From assembly GCF_002812205.1 (NCBI RefSeq), contig NZ_NPEA01000004.1, positions 62,001 through 126,000 of the forward strand: a stretch of 64,000 nucleotides of DNA, read 5' to 3'. The translations under genes and the position numbers were made by a program. The stretch is from Leptospira neocaledonica. GTDB lineage: Bacteria > Spirochaetota > Leptospiria > Leptospirales > Leptospiraceae. Below the pieces are notes generated by a model. That model had not been told where the DNA came from, searched no databases, and worked only from the letters and a program-made list of their open reading frames with translations. Of the stretch, positions 54,981-64,000 are shown one piece after another. The stretch's first letter is position 1; each line of letters starts with the position of its first letter.

Positions 54981-55768
54981 TGGCATTAGTTGATTCAGAA
55001 ACAGTAGAACTTTCTTCCGACTCAAGAATCGAAATTCTTTATCTGAACAACCCGGAAACTAAAAACTCCATGACTGTTCCCATGGGTCTGGAGTTCCAAG
55101 CCCATATTGAAAAATTAAAAAAGAACCCGCCTAGAGCTGTTGTGATCACCGGAAAGAATGATATCTTCTCTGCTGGTGGCAATTTCGAATTATTAAAATC
55201 TTTCGCCGAGAAGTCTTTCGAAACGAACAAAAAAGAAATGTTCGAATTTTATAATCTATTCTTAAGCGTTAGGGATCTGAATGTTCCTGTGATTTGTGCT
55301 GCGAACGGTCATGCGATAGGCGCAGGCCTTTCCATCACTCTTGCTTGCGATCTAAGAGTTTTTGCGGATGAGGGAAAATACCAATTCAATTTTGTGAAAT
55401 TGGGAATCCATCCCGGAATGGGATCCAGCTATCTGACAAAAGAATTGTTCGGGATGGAAACTGCAAATAGACTTCTATTCTTAGCGGAAACTGTAAGTGG
55501 GAAGGAAGCTCTTTCTTTAGGAATTTGTTATGATTCCGTTCCGAAAGCGGAAGTTCTACAAAGAGCAACTGAGATCGCAATTTCTTTGAGTGAAAGTGCT
55601 CCTATGGCACTTAGCGAATTGAAAAAGAATATTTACGATCGTGAGAAGTTAAACGCTGCTTTACGTAAAGAAGCGGAGTCCCAGGCTCTAAATTTCCTTT
55701 CACAGGATTTCCGAGAAACTATTCGGTCGATTGAAGAAAAGAGAAAGCCGGTATTTCGCGGACTATAA
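54980..55768 (+). CDS. Enoyl-CoA hydratase/isomerase family protein
   Basis: 262 residues from ATG 54980; the longer frame from 54941 is rejected. Crotonase-fold blocks are clear: [20 protein letters not shown] (oxyanion-hole AGG), [20 protein letters not shown] (second oxyanion-hole Gly), [19 protein letters not shown]. The catalytic Glu pair of true hydratases is not obvious ([11 protein letters not shown]), so isomerase or another acyl-CoA reaction is possible. Likely in fatty-acid oxidation, the main leptospiral carbon route. Confidence 0.85.
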   Translation: MALVDSETVELSSDSRIEILYLNNPETKNSMTVPMGLEFQAHIEKLKKNPPRAVVITGKNDIFSAGGNFELLKSFAEKSFETNKKEMFEFYNLFLSVRDLNVPVICAANGHAIGAGLSITLACDLRVFADEGKYQFNFVKLGIHPGMGSSYLTKELFGMETANRLLFLAETVSGKEALSLGICYDSVPKAEVLQRATEIAISLSESAPMALSELKKNIYDREKLNAALRKEAESQALNFLSQDFRETIRSIEEKRKPVFRGL

Positions 55769-55844
55769 GAACCTATCTATCGGCTCTTGCAGCCCGAAAA
55801 AGAATGTTTGTTGATGGCCTTGGTTTTAGGACCGGACTATAATT

Positions 55845-57098
55845 TTATAAGTTCTTTAATAACGGTTTTAATTCCAGAAGGATCTGTTCTTCCGGAATAG
55901 CAAGATCCAGCTTATCTACTTTTTTAGGGATCCTTCCGGAAGAAACATCATCTCCCAATGCCTTGATCTTAGTTAAGATCGTTTGGTCCGTACAATTGGA
56001 GATAGAAATGATATTAGGGACTTCTTTTCCCCAGGAAAATTTTAGTCCCGGCGAATCTACAAAGAAAGATTCAGTGATCCCGTCTCCTTCTTTATCTATC
56101 ATCGTATAAACTGTGGAATCTCCAGTAATAACTGTGACCTTCTTACCCTTTAAAAAACGATCCACTTTGATCCGGGTATTTGTCATGTCCCGATTCCAAA
56201 TATAATAATACAATTTATCTATCTGAGAATCTATCAGTCGGTCCACTGCGGTCTTAAAAAGTTGTCCGTATTTTTTTCCGACTTCTTCTTCTCCTTTCAT
56301 AAGACCGTCTACTTCTCTTGGAGTGGTGGAATGTAGATAAAAATCAGGAGCTCCGTTGGAATGATTCGTATAGAATATCTGTTCTTTTCGATCTCCCGGA
56401 TAAGGATTCGAATCAACAGATGTATTATGCAAAAAGCCTAATAGGAATTTTTTTCTTTCCTGTGTTTTGGATTTCAATTCTTCGAATCTGGTTCTAAGTG
56501 AACTTGTCTTAGGAGAATCTTTTCCATAGATACGTTCGGTTCTTACGTATTCAGCATGGGCAGCCTTCTCCGCCGCGTAAGACTTCAGAAGTTCATCATC
56601 ATATTTTAATAGAAGATCGAATTCTTTATTCTTCTCTTCCGGCTCGGAAGAAGGTCCTGCAGTAGTAGTCGATTTACTTGTTTCCGCCTGGTTTGGTTCC
56701 GTTTTAGAAGAAGGTTTGGTTCTTTCCGATTCGGGTAATTTATAATATTCCTGTTCCAGATCTTTTAATCTGGTGAATTTATAAATTTTATTTAAGTAGT
56801 CCTTTTCCTTCTCCTTTACCTGGGCAGGATCATCGAATCCGTCCTTTAAAAGAGTTAGTTGCCCTCTATCAATGATGAGTAATGTAGATTCTGAAGTATC
56901 GCGGTTCAAATTCCTTTCCGGAAGAGCCTTACCTTCTTTATCCACCAATTGAATATAATGAAATGCTACACGGTCCGTTCTGAAATCATTGATGTTTGTT
57001 ACATCGGGAGAATTTTGCAGATCTGGAGCTGCGGATAATATGACCCCGGAGATCAAAAGTATAAAAACGACTAAGGTTGTACGTTTAGATCCGGACAT
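55845..57098 (-). CDS. Exported protein of unknown function
   Basis: About 417 residues from ATG 57098, which opens a signal peptide (TTLVVFILLISGVILSAAPD); the frame to 57131 is longer but poorer. A charged Ser/Thr/Glu-rich linker (about 135-160) separates a first domain from a helical segment. The C-terminal part contains TNTRIKVDRFLKGKKVTVI and an Asp-rich turn (DKEGDGITESFFVDSPG). It is 79 bases from the next gene in the same direction. No family recognised. Confidence 0.55.
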   Translation of the reverse strand: MSGSKRTTLVVFILLISGVILSAAPDLQNSPDVTNINDFRTDRVAFHYIQLVDKEGKALPERNLNRDTSESTLLIIDRGQLTLLKDGFDDPAQVKEKEKDYLNKIYKFTRLKDLEQEYYKLPESERTKPSSKTEPNQAETSKSTTTAGPSSEPEEKNKEFDLLLKYDDELLKSYAAEKAAHAEYVRTERIYGKDSPKTSSLRTRFEELKSKTQERKKFLLGFLHNTSVDSNPYPGDRKEQIFYTNHSNGAPDFYLHSTTPREVDGLMKGEEEVGKKYGQLFKTAVDRLIDSQIDKLYYYIWNRDMTNTRIKVDRFLKGKKVTVITGDSTVYTMIDKEGDGITESFFVDSPGLKFSWGKEVPNIISISNCTDQTILTKIKALGDDVSSGRIPKKVDKLDLAIPEEQILLELKPLLKNL

Positions 57099-57176
57099 GA
57101 CCTTAATACTATCGGCTTTGAAAAGGGCCAAAACAACCCTTTCGTCCAGTTAATTTACGCGGAAAGTTTCGAAATC

Positions 57177-57938
57177 TTAAGGTTGTCTAGTATGAGAAGA
57201 AGAAAGCAAATAGCTTAAACCGGGCAGATCTCCCGCTTCTCCACCTAACTTGTATTCGATCCGATTTAGATCAGGATAGTTTTCGAATAAGGTTTTTTCT
57301 ACCGCTAAGAATGCAGAAGACAATAAGACCAATTTTTTACGCTCTATCTCCGCGGATTTTTGTTCCTCGGTCATTTGGCTTGCATAAGTGTAATCGATCC
57401 TGAACTTCATATCGGAAAGTAGGCTTTCTAATGTGGATTTTCTCAGATCCAAGATCAATAGATCTCCTCTTTTCCAGATGGAGATCACGGAGTCTTGTAG
57501 GTTCGGAAGTTTTTTCAGATTCCTAAATTGAGCGGAAGCATTCGGAACTGTCGGATCGAAATAACTGGATTCTCCCGCTTCTCCCACTAATGTTATAACA
57601 TCATGTCTGAAATCTTCTCCAGTTAAGAGAACTTTTCTTTTTACAGGAAAGACCTCGCCTTCTCCATCTGAACCGTATATTACGATTTCCTTTCTAGGAT
57701 CTAGATTGGGTAGATCGTATAAGGTAAATGGTACGAGCAGTTTTAACGGATTTTTTCCTGCGAGAATGAAACCTGTAAGGAATAATAATACGATGATCCA
57801 AGAATAGGTTAAGAATAAAATCCTTTTGGATTCCTTGGAATCGGCGGCTCTCGTGGCCAGCTCGAAAATCCAAGTATAGAAGGTATCCAAATGAGTGAGG
57901 AAGCGATTCCAAATCTCTTTAATCTTTTGCAAGTTCAT
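57177..57938 (-). CDS. GerMN-like membrane-anchored protein
   Basis: 253 residues. One membrane helix lies at about 42-61 (LFLTYSWIIVLLFLTGFILA). The periplasmic part ends in a domain resembling GerMN (LLILDLRKSTLESLLSDMKF, LLSSAFLAVEKTLFENYPDL, RIEYKLGGEAGDLPG), often encoded beside N-acetylmuramoyl-L-alanine amidases. It overlaps the amidase gene by 20 bases, consistent with a cell-wall role. Confidence 0.6.
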   Translation of the reverse strand: MNLQKIKEIWNRFLTHLDTFYTWIFELATRAADSKESKRILFLTYSWIIVLLFLTGFILAGKNPLKLLVPFTLYDLPNLDPRKEIVIYGSDGEGEVFPVKRKVLLTGEDFRHDVITLVGEAGESSYFDPTVPNASAQFRNLKKLPNLQDSVISIWKRGDLLILDLRKSTLESLLSDMKFRIDYTYASQMTEEQKSAEIERKKLVLLSSAFLAVEKTLFENYPDLNRIEYKLGGEAGDLPGLSYLLSSSHTRQP

Positions 57939-59010
57939 ACGCTCTCACACCTTCTAATATACTTTTAGCCAATTTCACTTGGTGAGTTTTATCGGCCAAT
58001 ACCTCTGATTCTTTGTTATGGGTGAGGTAACCCATTTCAACCAGAATGGCAGGCATCAAACTTCCCCTTAATACGGAAAAGTCCGCCTTCTTCACTCCTC
58101 TAGACAATATCTTTGGACCAAGGTTTTTTTTCATCTCGGATTCGACACTTCTGGCAAGAAGACGGCTTCTTCTTTGGATCATGGAGGACATCATTCCTGC
58201 CTGGATCTTCCCGTAGGAGGTCCCGCCCTTTTTACCCGAAATCCCATTTTCGAATAATGAGACTTCTCTTGCCGTTTCCGTGCTAGGAGTTTGGGACAAA
58301 TAATAGACTTCGAATCCGTTCACATCCGAAGAGATAGAAGCATTACAATGTAAACTCACGAATAAAACCGAGCCGCCCTTTTGGATCTCCCGATTCGCGA
58401 TCTCAGACCTTCTTTCCAATTCAATAAATGAATCATTGGACCTGGTCAGGATCACTCGGACTTCAGGATAGATCTTATTCAGGAATTTTTTCAGGAAACG
58501 AGCCACCTGCAAAGAGACCAATTTCTCTTGGGTTCCTTTATCTGAAGAAGTCCCCGGGTCTTTCCCACCATGTCCCGCATCCACTATGATCGCTGAAAGT
58601 TTTAATCTTTCCGCTTTAGGCAATAGATCGAAGACAAGTTCGTCTTCTTTAAATTCATAACTTACGTCCCCGGGTAATAAGCGTACAAAGATGGCTTCAA
58701 CCAGATCAGGAGGAAGTAAAAAGTCCTTATCTTTATAGACTACAGGTAAATTCGTTTTTTCTAAACTACCGTTGATCGCATAAAAGGAGGCTCCGATCCG
58801 AAAACGGATCTCTCCTGAAGCGTGGAAAATAGAACCTACTAATGTGGCGGACTCGAATTTGGATTGTAGTCCGGGGATCTTTTTACGGATCTCCTCGAAA
58901 GAAACATATCCGTTCTTGCCGATCGCCTGTATCCTTGACTCGGCAAAAACGGGTCCGCTAAAAAGTAAAAGGAATCCTAACCCCCAAAGAAGGATTTGAT
59001 CTTTATCCAA
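57919..59010 (-). CDS. N-acetylmuramoyl-L-alanine amidase (Amidase_3)
   Basis: 363 residues with a signal peptide (FLLLFSGPVFAES) and an N-terminal domain resembling AMIN. The catalytic domain starts at VDAGHGGKDPG (His147 as zinc ligand), continues with QEKLVSLQVARFLKKFL, FVSLHCNAS (second His) and ends in PAILVEMGYLTH (catalytic Glu). It cleaves the lactyl-amide bond of peptidoglycan. It overlaps the helicase gene upstream by 34 bases and the GerMN-like gene downstream by 20. Confidence 0.9.
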   Translation of the reverse strand: MDKDQILLWGLGFLLLFSGPVFAESRIQAIGKNGYVSFEEIRKKIPGLQSKFESATLVGSIFHASGEIRFRIGASFYAINGSLEKTNLPVVYKDKDFLLPPDLVEAIFVRLLPGDVSYEFKEDELVFDLLPKAERLKLSAIIVDAGHGGKDPGTSSDKGTQEKLVSLQVARFLKKFLNKIYPEVRVILTRSNDSFIELERRSEIANREIQKGGSVLFVSLHCNASISSDVNGFEVYYLSQTPSTETAREVSLFENGISGKKGGTSYGKIQAGMMSSMIQRRSRLLARSVESEMKKNLGPKILSRGVKKADFSVLRGSLMPAILVEMGYLTHNKESEVLADKTHQVKLAKSILEGVRAYELAKD

Positions 59011-60644
59011 ATTGATCCCTTCTTCTTGTCTGAGGACCTTTTAGAATCGTTTATATCGAATAGGTTCCGCTTGCTCTTATCGTAATTCGATTTCTGTTTT
59101 TTATTCTCTTGATTTTTGTGATTAGGAGAATGTTGCTTTTGGAAATCTGGACGTTGTTTTCCTTTCTTCTGATTCTGATTTTTCTGGTTTCTATCTTTAC
59201 GAGCACCGTTAGAACCGAATACACTGTCCGCTTTTTGTAAAAACTCTTGGGCTTCTTGGATAGCAGCTTCCGGTCTCTTTTTGTGTCCGCCGTTTGGCTT
59301 GCCCGGTTTTGAATCTCTGTTGAAATCTTTTTTACGATCTCCGGATTCTCTGTTCCAGTTTTTCTCGCCTCTTTCCCTTTGGTTCCCGTTACGTTGGAAT
59401 TCCCCTCTTGGTTTTTTAGGGCCTCTATCTCTTCCTTGGTTTCGATTTCCATTTCTTTCGACAGGAGCATTATCGAATGCATCTCCTCCCACAAAAGCTT
59501 GGAATTCCCCTACAGGGAAAGTAAGTGCTTCTTCATGAACTGGGAGGACTTCTATCTTTTGTTTCAGATATTTTTCTATCTTCTCCAATTCAACATAATC
59601 GGATTCAGAGCAGAAGCTGATGGACTTACCCATTCTTCCCGCTCTTGCTGTCCTTCCGATCCTATGTACATAGTTCTCCGTGTCCTGAGGAAGATCGAAA
59701 TTGAAAACTACTTCGATATTCTCCACGTCTATACCGCGGCTAGCAACGTCTGTCGCGACCATAAACTTGAACTTTCCGGATTTAAAATCCCTCATCAATC
59801 TCAGTCTTTTTTTCTGATCTAAATCGGAAGAAATCCCTGTAATAGGAATTCCAAATCTTCTGAGAGAATTTACTATTTTAGGAATATTCGCTTTAAAATT
59901 TGTGAATATAATTCCTTGTCCTTCCAGTTCTTCGGCAAGGATGGAATTCACCATATAAGGTAACTTCTCCTCTCTTCCCAAGTGAACCAGTTTTTGATCT
60001 ATCCTTTCCGTGATTAGCTTGTCCGGATTGATCTGGATCTCCACAGGCTCGTTCATAAAACGATATGCAAGGCGCATAACTTCGACCGAGAGAGTTGCGG
60101 AGAAAAGTAAAGTTTGTTTTCTATTCTTACATTTATGAAGAAGCCAACGTATATCGTAAATAAAACCCATGTCCAACATACGATCCGCTTCGTCCAAAAT
60201 GAAGAACTCCACCTTTTCCAGGTCGGCGCTTCCACTTCTTGCGAGATCGATTAATCTTCCTGGAGTTGCAACGATAAGACCGTTGAGTCCGTTCAGATCT
60301 CTGTTTTGGATTTTATAATCCGTTCCACCAATGATAGGGACCACTCTATGGTCCGTATGTTTTAGTAGTTTTTCGGCTTCTTCAGAAATTTGGATCACTA
60401 ACTCTCTAGTAGGAGCAAGGATCAAAGTGCTAACACCTTGTATTCCCCTTGTCAGAATAGAGTGAATGGTGGGAACCAAGAATGCCACCGTCTTACCGGT
60501 TCCCGTTTGGGCTAAACCGGTTACGTCCTTTCCTTCCATTCCGGGAGGGATTGCTTTTTCTTGTATCGGGGTGAGCTCAGTAAAGCCTGCTTCTTGGATT
60601 GCTTTTTGCAGGTTTGGCTCTAGATTTAATTCTTCGAATTTCAT
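58977..60644 (-). CDS. DEAD-box RNA helicase
   Basis: 555 residues. All core motifs are present: Q motif near LTPIQEKAIP, AQTGTGKT (45-52), PTRELVIQ, TPGRLIDL, DEAD (about 151-154), SATLS, RGIDVENIEVVF and HRIGRTARAGR. After about residue 375 comes a long Arg/Asn/Gly/Lys-rich tail (RNQGRDRGPKKPRGE, QKKGKQRP), as in RhlE-type helicases, likely for RNA binding. It heads the transcript reading into the amidase and overlaps the methyltransferase stop. Confidence 0.93.
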   Translation of the reverse strand: MKFEELNLEPNLQKAIQEAGFTELTPIQEKAIPPGMEGKDVTGLAQTGTGKTVAFLVPTIHSILTRGIQGVSTLILAPTRELVIQISEEAEKLLKHTDHRVVPIIGGTDYKIQNRDLNGLNGLIVATPGRLIDLARSGSADLEKVEFFILDEADRMLDMGFIYDIRWLLHKCKNRKQTLLFSATLSVEVMRLAYRFMNEPVEIQINPDKLITERIDQKLVHLGREEKLPYMVNSILAEELEGQGIIFTNFKANIPKIVNSLRRFGIPITGISSDLDQKKRLRLMRDFKSGKFKFMVATDVASRGIDVENIEVVFNFDLPQDTENYVHRIGRTARAGRMGKSISFCSESDYVELEKIEKYLKQKIEVLPVHEEALTFPVGEFQAFVGGDAFDNAPVERNGNRNQGRDRGPKKPRGEFQRNGNQRERGEKNWNRESGDRKKDFNRDSKPGKPNGGHKKRPEAAIQEAQEFLQKADSVFGSNGARKDRNQKNQNQKKGKQRPDFQKQHSPNHKNQENKKQKSNYDKSKRNLFDINDSKRSSDKKKGSIWIKIKSFFGG

Positions 60645-61441
60645 ATTTTTTTAATCGCGATTGAGTGGAATGTGTCGGCGTAGCAGGAGAGGTTTGCGAA
60701 GCGAACAAAGAGCCGATGCGTCAGGTATTTGCCTTTCCATCCCTTATCTCTATTAGGGTGGTATGACATAGGTTTCTTATATACCGTGACGAGACCGTAC
60801 ATTTTCAACATTTTTTTCAGAGAATCGGGTGAGTAATCCCAAAAATGGTCCGACGGATGAGTACGAAACCATTCTTCAGGGTTCGTTTGAAAAGAAGGTC
60901 CGTTCAAAGAAGGAAGACCTAAGAATAATAGCCCGCCCGGCTTTAACAATTTATTGATCCTCTCGAAAACAAGCTCCGCATTCGGAAAATGTTCTATTAC
61001 AAAAAACGCACAGACCGCATCGAAAGTTTCTTTAGGAAAAAGTGAATCATCTAAGAAAGAACCGGAAATCACATCCAAACCTAATTTATCTCTGGAGTAT
61101 TCCGCTTCGCTGGAAGAAAGTTCTAGGCCTTTAACCTTATACCCTTTCTTCTCCGCTTCTGATAAGAAGAAGCCTGCAGCAGATCCGATCTCGAAAAGAG
61201 TTTTTCCTTTTGGATCTTGAAAGGTGTTCATCATTTCTAAACGTGTCTTAGCTAAATTTCTAAGCTGAGGTTCGTCCTCGTAGTAGGTCTTTTTGTACTG
61301 ATTCTTGTATTCTTCCTGAAAATAGGAATCTTCGTAATCCCTTTCCTTTGCCAATTTATAGAAATGGACCCCCGTGCGACGGCATACCATATAGGCTTCC
61401 GGATATTCTGGGTGGGGTTCCAATTCGAGTATTGAGGACAT
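60641..61441 (-). CDS. SAM-dependent methyltransferase
   Basis: 266 residues. The class I fold is clear: motif I LFEIGSAAGFFLSEAEKKG, acidic end of strand 2 (KGLELSSSEA), motif around FDAVCAFFVIEHFPN and post motif LLKPGGLLFLGLPSLNG. The N-terminal 80 residues (GVHFYKLAKERDYEDSYFQE) resemble methyltransferases with a leading accessory region. The substrate is unknown. Its stop overlaps the helicase start by 4 bases. Confidence 0.85.
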   Translation of the reverse strand: MSSILELEPHPEYPEAYMVCRRTGVHFYKLAKERDYEDSYFQEEYKNQYKKTYYEDEPQLRNLAKTRLEMMNTFQDPKGKTLFEIGSAAGFFLSEAEKKGYKVKGLELSSSEAEYSRDKLGLDVISGSFLDDSLFPKETFDAVCAFFVIEHFPNAELVFERINKLLKPGGLLFLGLPSLNGPSFQTNPEEWFRTHPSDHFWDYSPDSLKKMLKMYGLVTVYKKPMSYHPNRDKGWKGKYLTHRLFVRFANLSCYADTFHSIAIKKI

Positions 61442-61553
61442 GCTTGCCTACAAGAAGCTTGTCATAAAGTCTCCCTCACGTAAAGGAAAATCCCCAGGCC
61501 AGGAACGAAATACATGCTTGAAAAAACGAGAAACCATCCAGGAATAGAAGAGA

Positions 61554-62012
61554 ATGAGCATCCTTGAAAAAATTAAATCCCTTGGGTTGGAACTCCCACC
61601 TGCACCTAAGGCGATTGCCGCCTATATACCTGCCATACAAACAGGAAATCTTGTATTCACTTCCGGCCAATTGCCCCTGAAAGAAGGCAAACTTATGCTT
61701 ACGGGAACCCTGGGAGCCGGGCTTTCTATTGAAGATGTGAAGGCTGCCACAGAACAGGCGGCCTTGAACGGACTTGCTGCAATCGCAGGAGTGATCGGCG
61801 ATCTGGATAAGATCAAAAGTATCGTAAAGATCGGAGTATTTGTTTCTTCCAGTCCTGATTTTACGGAACAACATCTTGTCGCAAATCATGCATCCAATCT
61901 ACTCTTAAGTATTTTTGGAGAAGCTGGACGTCATGCGCGCTTTGCTGTTGGAAATTCCGCTCTTCCATTAGGAGCTCCGGTGGAAGTAGAAATGACGGTT
62001 TCCTTAGGATGA
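61554..62012 (+). CDS. ridA: RidA-family protein
   Basis: 152 residues. LVFTSGQLPLKEGKLMLTG, LAAIAGVIGDLDKIKSIVKI and GNSALPLGAPVEVEMTVS match the RidA/YjgF trimer, which deaminates reactive imines from amino-acid metabolism. The member belongs to the longer subgroup, so its precise role is less certain than that of canonical RidA. Its TGA overlaps the next start (ATGA). Confidence 0.88.
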   Translation: MSILEKIKSLGLELPPAPKAIAAYIPAIQTGNLVFTSGQLPLKEGKLMLTGTLGAGLSIEDVKAATEQAALNGLAAIAGVIGDLDKIKSIVKIGVFVSSSPDFTEQHLVANHASNLLLSIFGEAGRHARFAVGNSALPLGAPVEVEMTVSLG

Positions 62013-62581
62013 TCAAAAACCTACTCAGAGATCTTAGTCTTGCATTACCTGCAACATCCATAGTTTTAAATGGATGGAAAAGGTTTCTTTCCCAACTTTT
62101 AGGAAGATTTATAGAATTTTATTCCGAAAAAAGTGGGAAGGAAAAATTGATCTTCGTTCTGGCATTACTGCAGTTATTTTTCAGCTTGGGAAGTTGGATC
62201 AATTATTCCATCAATTTAGGTGTAGAATCCCAATTGGATATTATCTCCAGGCTTGGTAATTTTTTCGGAATAGAACCTAGTCGTAGCGGTATAGAAGAAG
62301 TGAATGTAAGGACCGCATCCAATATATTTTTTATCATCCCTTGTTTTTTAACATTCTTCTTTGGTGGTTTTTGGAGAAGTGAATGGATCGGCAAAACGAT
62401 TGTGATCTTACAAGGATTTTCCGGGATATTACTTCTGCTCGGAGCTTTATTACCAGACGTATTTTTCGTAAGTTTCATAAGAGATCAGGACTATTATTAT
62501 AATTTTAATTTTTACGCGTTCTGTTCCTTTTGGGCGTTAACGACCGCTTCTTCCTTAACATTATGGAATTCTAAACTTTAA
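62009..62581 (+). CDS. Inner-membrane protein of unknown function
   Basis: 190 residues with four probable membrane segments (LIFVLALLQLFFSLGSWINY, IFFIIPCFLTFFFGGFW, VILQGFSGILLLLGALLP, FYAFCSFWALTTASSLTL). Start overlaps the RidA stop. It is followed 9 bases later by ModB. No domain recognised. Confidence 0.6.
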   Translation: MIKNLLRDLSLALPATSIVLNGWKRFLSQLLGRFIEFYSEKSGKEKLIFVLALLQLFFSLGSWINYSINLGVESQLDIISRLGNFFGIEPSRSGIEEVNVRTASNIFFIIPCFLTFFFGGFWRSEWIGKTIVILQGFSGILLLLGALLPDVFFVSFIRDQDYYYNFNFYAFCSFWALTTASSLTLWNSKL

Positions 62582-62590
62582 CTCTGTCTG

Positions 62591-63271
62591 ATGGATACTT
62601 TCGACTGGGACTCCATCAGATATCCTCTATTCCTTACACTTAAGGTAACTTTTTTCTCCACATTCTTTGCCGCTTTACTAGGGATATTTTTCGCCTATTG
62701 GATGTCAAAGCTCCGATTTTTCGGAAGGGCATTTGCGGATGCTGTTTTGACCTTGCCGATGGTTCTTCCTCCCACAGTGCTTGGATATTATCTTTTAGTC
62801 CTATTCGGGAAAAAAGGAATAGTCGGTCATTTCCTTTTGGAACAATTCCAATATTCTATATTATTTAATTTGCATGGAGCAGTTTTAGCGTCCACAATCG
62901 TATCCTTTCCTTTAGTTTATAGATCCGCAAAGGCTGCCTTCGAAGATCTGGATCCTGAATACGAAGAAATTTCTCTCACTTTAGGAAAATCCAAATGGGA
63001 AACCTTTTTAACCGTAATTCTCCCGCTTTCCTGGAGGGGAATTATAGCGGGATCCATGATGGCCTATGCAAGAGGAATGGGAGAATTCGGAGCTACACTT
63101 ATGATCGCAGGAAATATTCCTGAAAAAACACAAACAATCGCGCTAGCAATTTATGATTCTGTTCAATCTGGAAAGGATGAGTTTTCGTTAGTCTTAGTAT
63201 TCGTAGCATCTATTACTTGTGTATTGGTATTGACAGTTTCCGGGATTTTACTTAAAAAATCACATTGGTAA
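62591..63271 (+). CDS. modB: Molybdate ABC transporter permease
   Basis: 226 residues, about five membrane helices. The ABC-permease EAA loop (YEEISLTLGKSKWETFLTVI) and LPMVLPPTVLGYYLL, ARGMGEFGATLMIAGNIP are hallmarks of ModB. The last phrase is diagnostic of molybdate/tungstate permeases. It is followed by ModA at 63285, so the local order is modB-modA; an ATPase gene is not within the window. Confidence 0.92.
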   Translation: MDTFDWDSIRYPLFLTLKVTFFSTFFAALLGIFFAYWMSKLRFFGRAFADAVLTLPMVLPPTVLGYYLLVLFGKKGIVGHFLLEQFQYSILFNLHGAVLASTIVSFPLVYRSAKAAFEDLDPEYEEISLTLGKSKWETFLTVILPLSWRGIIAGSMMAYARGMGEFGATLMIAGNIPEKTQTIALAIYDSVQSGKDEFSLVLVFVASITCVLVLTVSGILLKKSHW

Positions 63272-63284
63272 GGACAGGACACGA

Positions 63285-64000
63285 ATGATCAAAAGATTAT
63301 ATATATTACTCCCAGTTTTACTTCTACTCATCCAATCTCCTTCTTATACACAAGAGAAGGAGAAAGAGATCACCATTTCCGCCGCATCCAGTTTAACCGA
63401 TGTGCTCAAAGAACTTGGAACCACATTCAAACAAAAAACCGGTGTCAAAGCTGTATTCAATTTCGGATCTTCCGGAAGTTTATACCAACAAATCGAAAAA
63501 GGTGCTCCGGTAGATGTCTTCATATCTGCGGATCCGGATATTGTAGACAAAGGAATCAAAGCGGAAGTTTTGGAAACTTCTACAAAAACTATTTTATTAA
63601 AAAATACTTTGGTGCTCATCCAGCCTAAAGCGAGCGAGCTCAAGATCAAAAAGTTAGAAGACTTACAATATCCTGAGATCAAGAAGATAGCGATCGGAAA
63701 CCCAAGCTCTGTTCCGGCCGGAAAATACGCGGAAGAAGTGCTCACTAAGAACAATCTAAACCTTTCCTTAAAAGAAAAATTCATCCCTGCGGAGAATGTC
63801 CGTCAGGTCTTAGATTACGTAGGAAGAGAAGAAGTAGAAGCCGGATTCGTATACGTCACAGATGCAGCGATTGCAGAATCTAAAGTCAAGATTGCATTGA
63901 CTTTAAGCGGACACAAACCGATCTTATACCCGGGAATTTTGGTGACCGGGACCAAAAATCCGGAAGAAGCAAAATCTTTTCTGGAGTTCTTGAAAAAATC
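63285..64000 (+). CDS. modA: Molybdate-binding periplasmic protein (C-terminus outside the window)
   Basis: About 238 residues visible from ATG 63285. After a signal peptide (KRLYILLPVLLLLIQSPSYT) comes the ModA core: ITISAASSLTDVLKELG, NFGSSGSLYQQIEKGAPVDV and FISADPDIVDKG, where the two Ser and the backbone bind oxyanion. VRQVLDYVGREEVEAGFVYV and TDAAI complete the fold. It is 13 bases behind ModB. Only the last few residues are missing. Confidence 0.9.
   Translation, partial: MIKRLYILLPVLLLLIQSPSYTQEKEKEITISAASSLTDVLKELGTTFKQKTGVKAVFNFGSSGSLYQQIEKGAPVDVFISADPDIVDKGIKAEVLETSTKTILLKNTLVLIQPKASELKIKKLEDLQYPEIKKIAIGNPSSVPAGKYAEEVLTKNNLNLSLKEKFIPAENVRQVLDYVGREEVEAGFVYVTDAAIAESKVKIALTLSGHKPILYPGILVTGTKNPEEAKSFLEFLKK

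Noticed and set aside
1..64000. CRISPR array or rRNA genes
   Set aside because: No regularly spaced repeats, cas-like genes or rRNA-like sequence were seen on reading both strands.

Overview
The window reads as spirochaete chromosome, very probably Leptospira. The support is the density of short lipoproteins with loose lipoboxes, the PilZ/DUF1577-like protein, SpvB-Rhs giants and leptospiral-style metal efflux. I cannot name the species. The genome is moderately AT-rich, and several blocks (about 5.5-11 kb and 35-51.5 kb) look clearly more AT-rich than the right end.

Layout. (1) 1-4152: accessory left flank with a secreted fragment, a signal-peptidase-like membrane protein, a lipoprotein, a decayed IS remnant and an MBL-fold lipoprotein. 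(2) 4259-5463: first copy of an IS1595-like element. (3) 5464-7299: a tight four-gene cassette (winged-helix-like protein, HNH nuclease, two unknowns). (4) 7406-17757: an Rhs/SpvB locus read leftwards. It has a giant gene split by one in-frame TAA, two displaced C-terminal fragments, several small lipoproteins and an HNH-AP2 nuclease. (5) 17781-22846: rightward envelope genes (PPC-like lipoprotein, beta-barrel, Kelch lipoprotein, TPR protein, two lipoproteins). (6) 23187-30441: leftward divalent-metal efflux operon (CzcCBA-type RND, HupE, DUF6488, small Cys/His protein). A second RND pump lies at 31630-34902. (7) 34966-51524: AT-rich mobile/defence region. It carries a HATPase / STAS-like / membrane-protein operon divergent from a tyrosine recombinase, a degenerate second recombinase, a gene II-like replication initiator with a structured upstream region, a DUF932 protein, an HNH nuclease, an XRE regulator with palindromic operators, a tRNA-like RNA with an enlarged anticodon arm, an Mrr-like nuclease and an OLD-family ATPase-TOPRIM nuclease. 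(8) 51792-52996: second, identical IS copy. (9) 52999-64000: ordinary chromosomal genes (PilZ-type protein, enoyl-CoA hydratase, GerMN-like protein, amidase, DEAD-box helicase, methyltransferase, RidA, ModB, partial ModA).

The two 1205-bp IS copies appear identical and lie in the same orientation. The outer edges carry the same 10-mer (ATCACTACTC). Joining the inner edges restores a plausible uninterrupted gene (start at 51709, remainder at 5464-6005). The 46-kb segment between them may therefore be a mobile replicon or composite element that entered by IS-mediated or IS-IS recombination. Inside it, the best candidates for undescribed biology are the HATPase/STAS/membrane operon with its palindromic operator, the OLD-Mrr-tRNA-like cluster, and the IS-interrupted winged-helix/HNH cassette. 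All functional statements are read by eye from motifs; no search was run.
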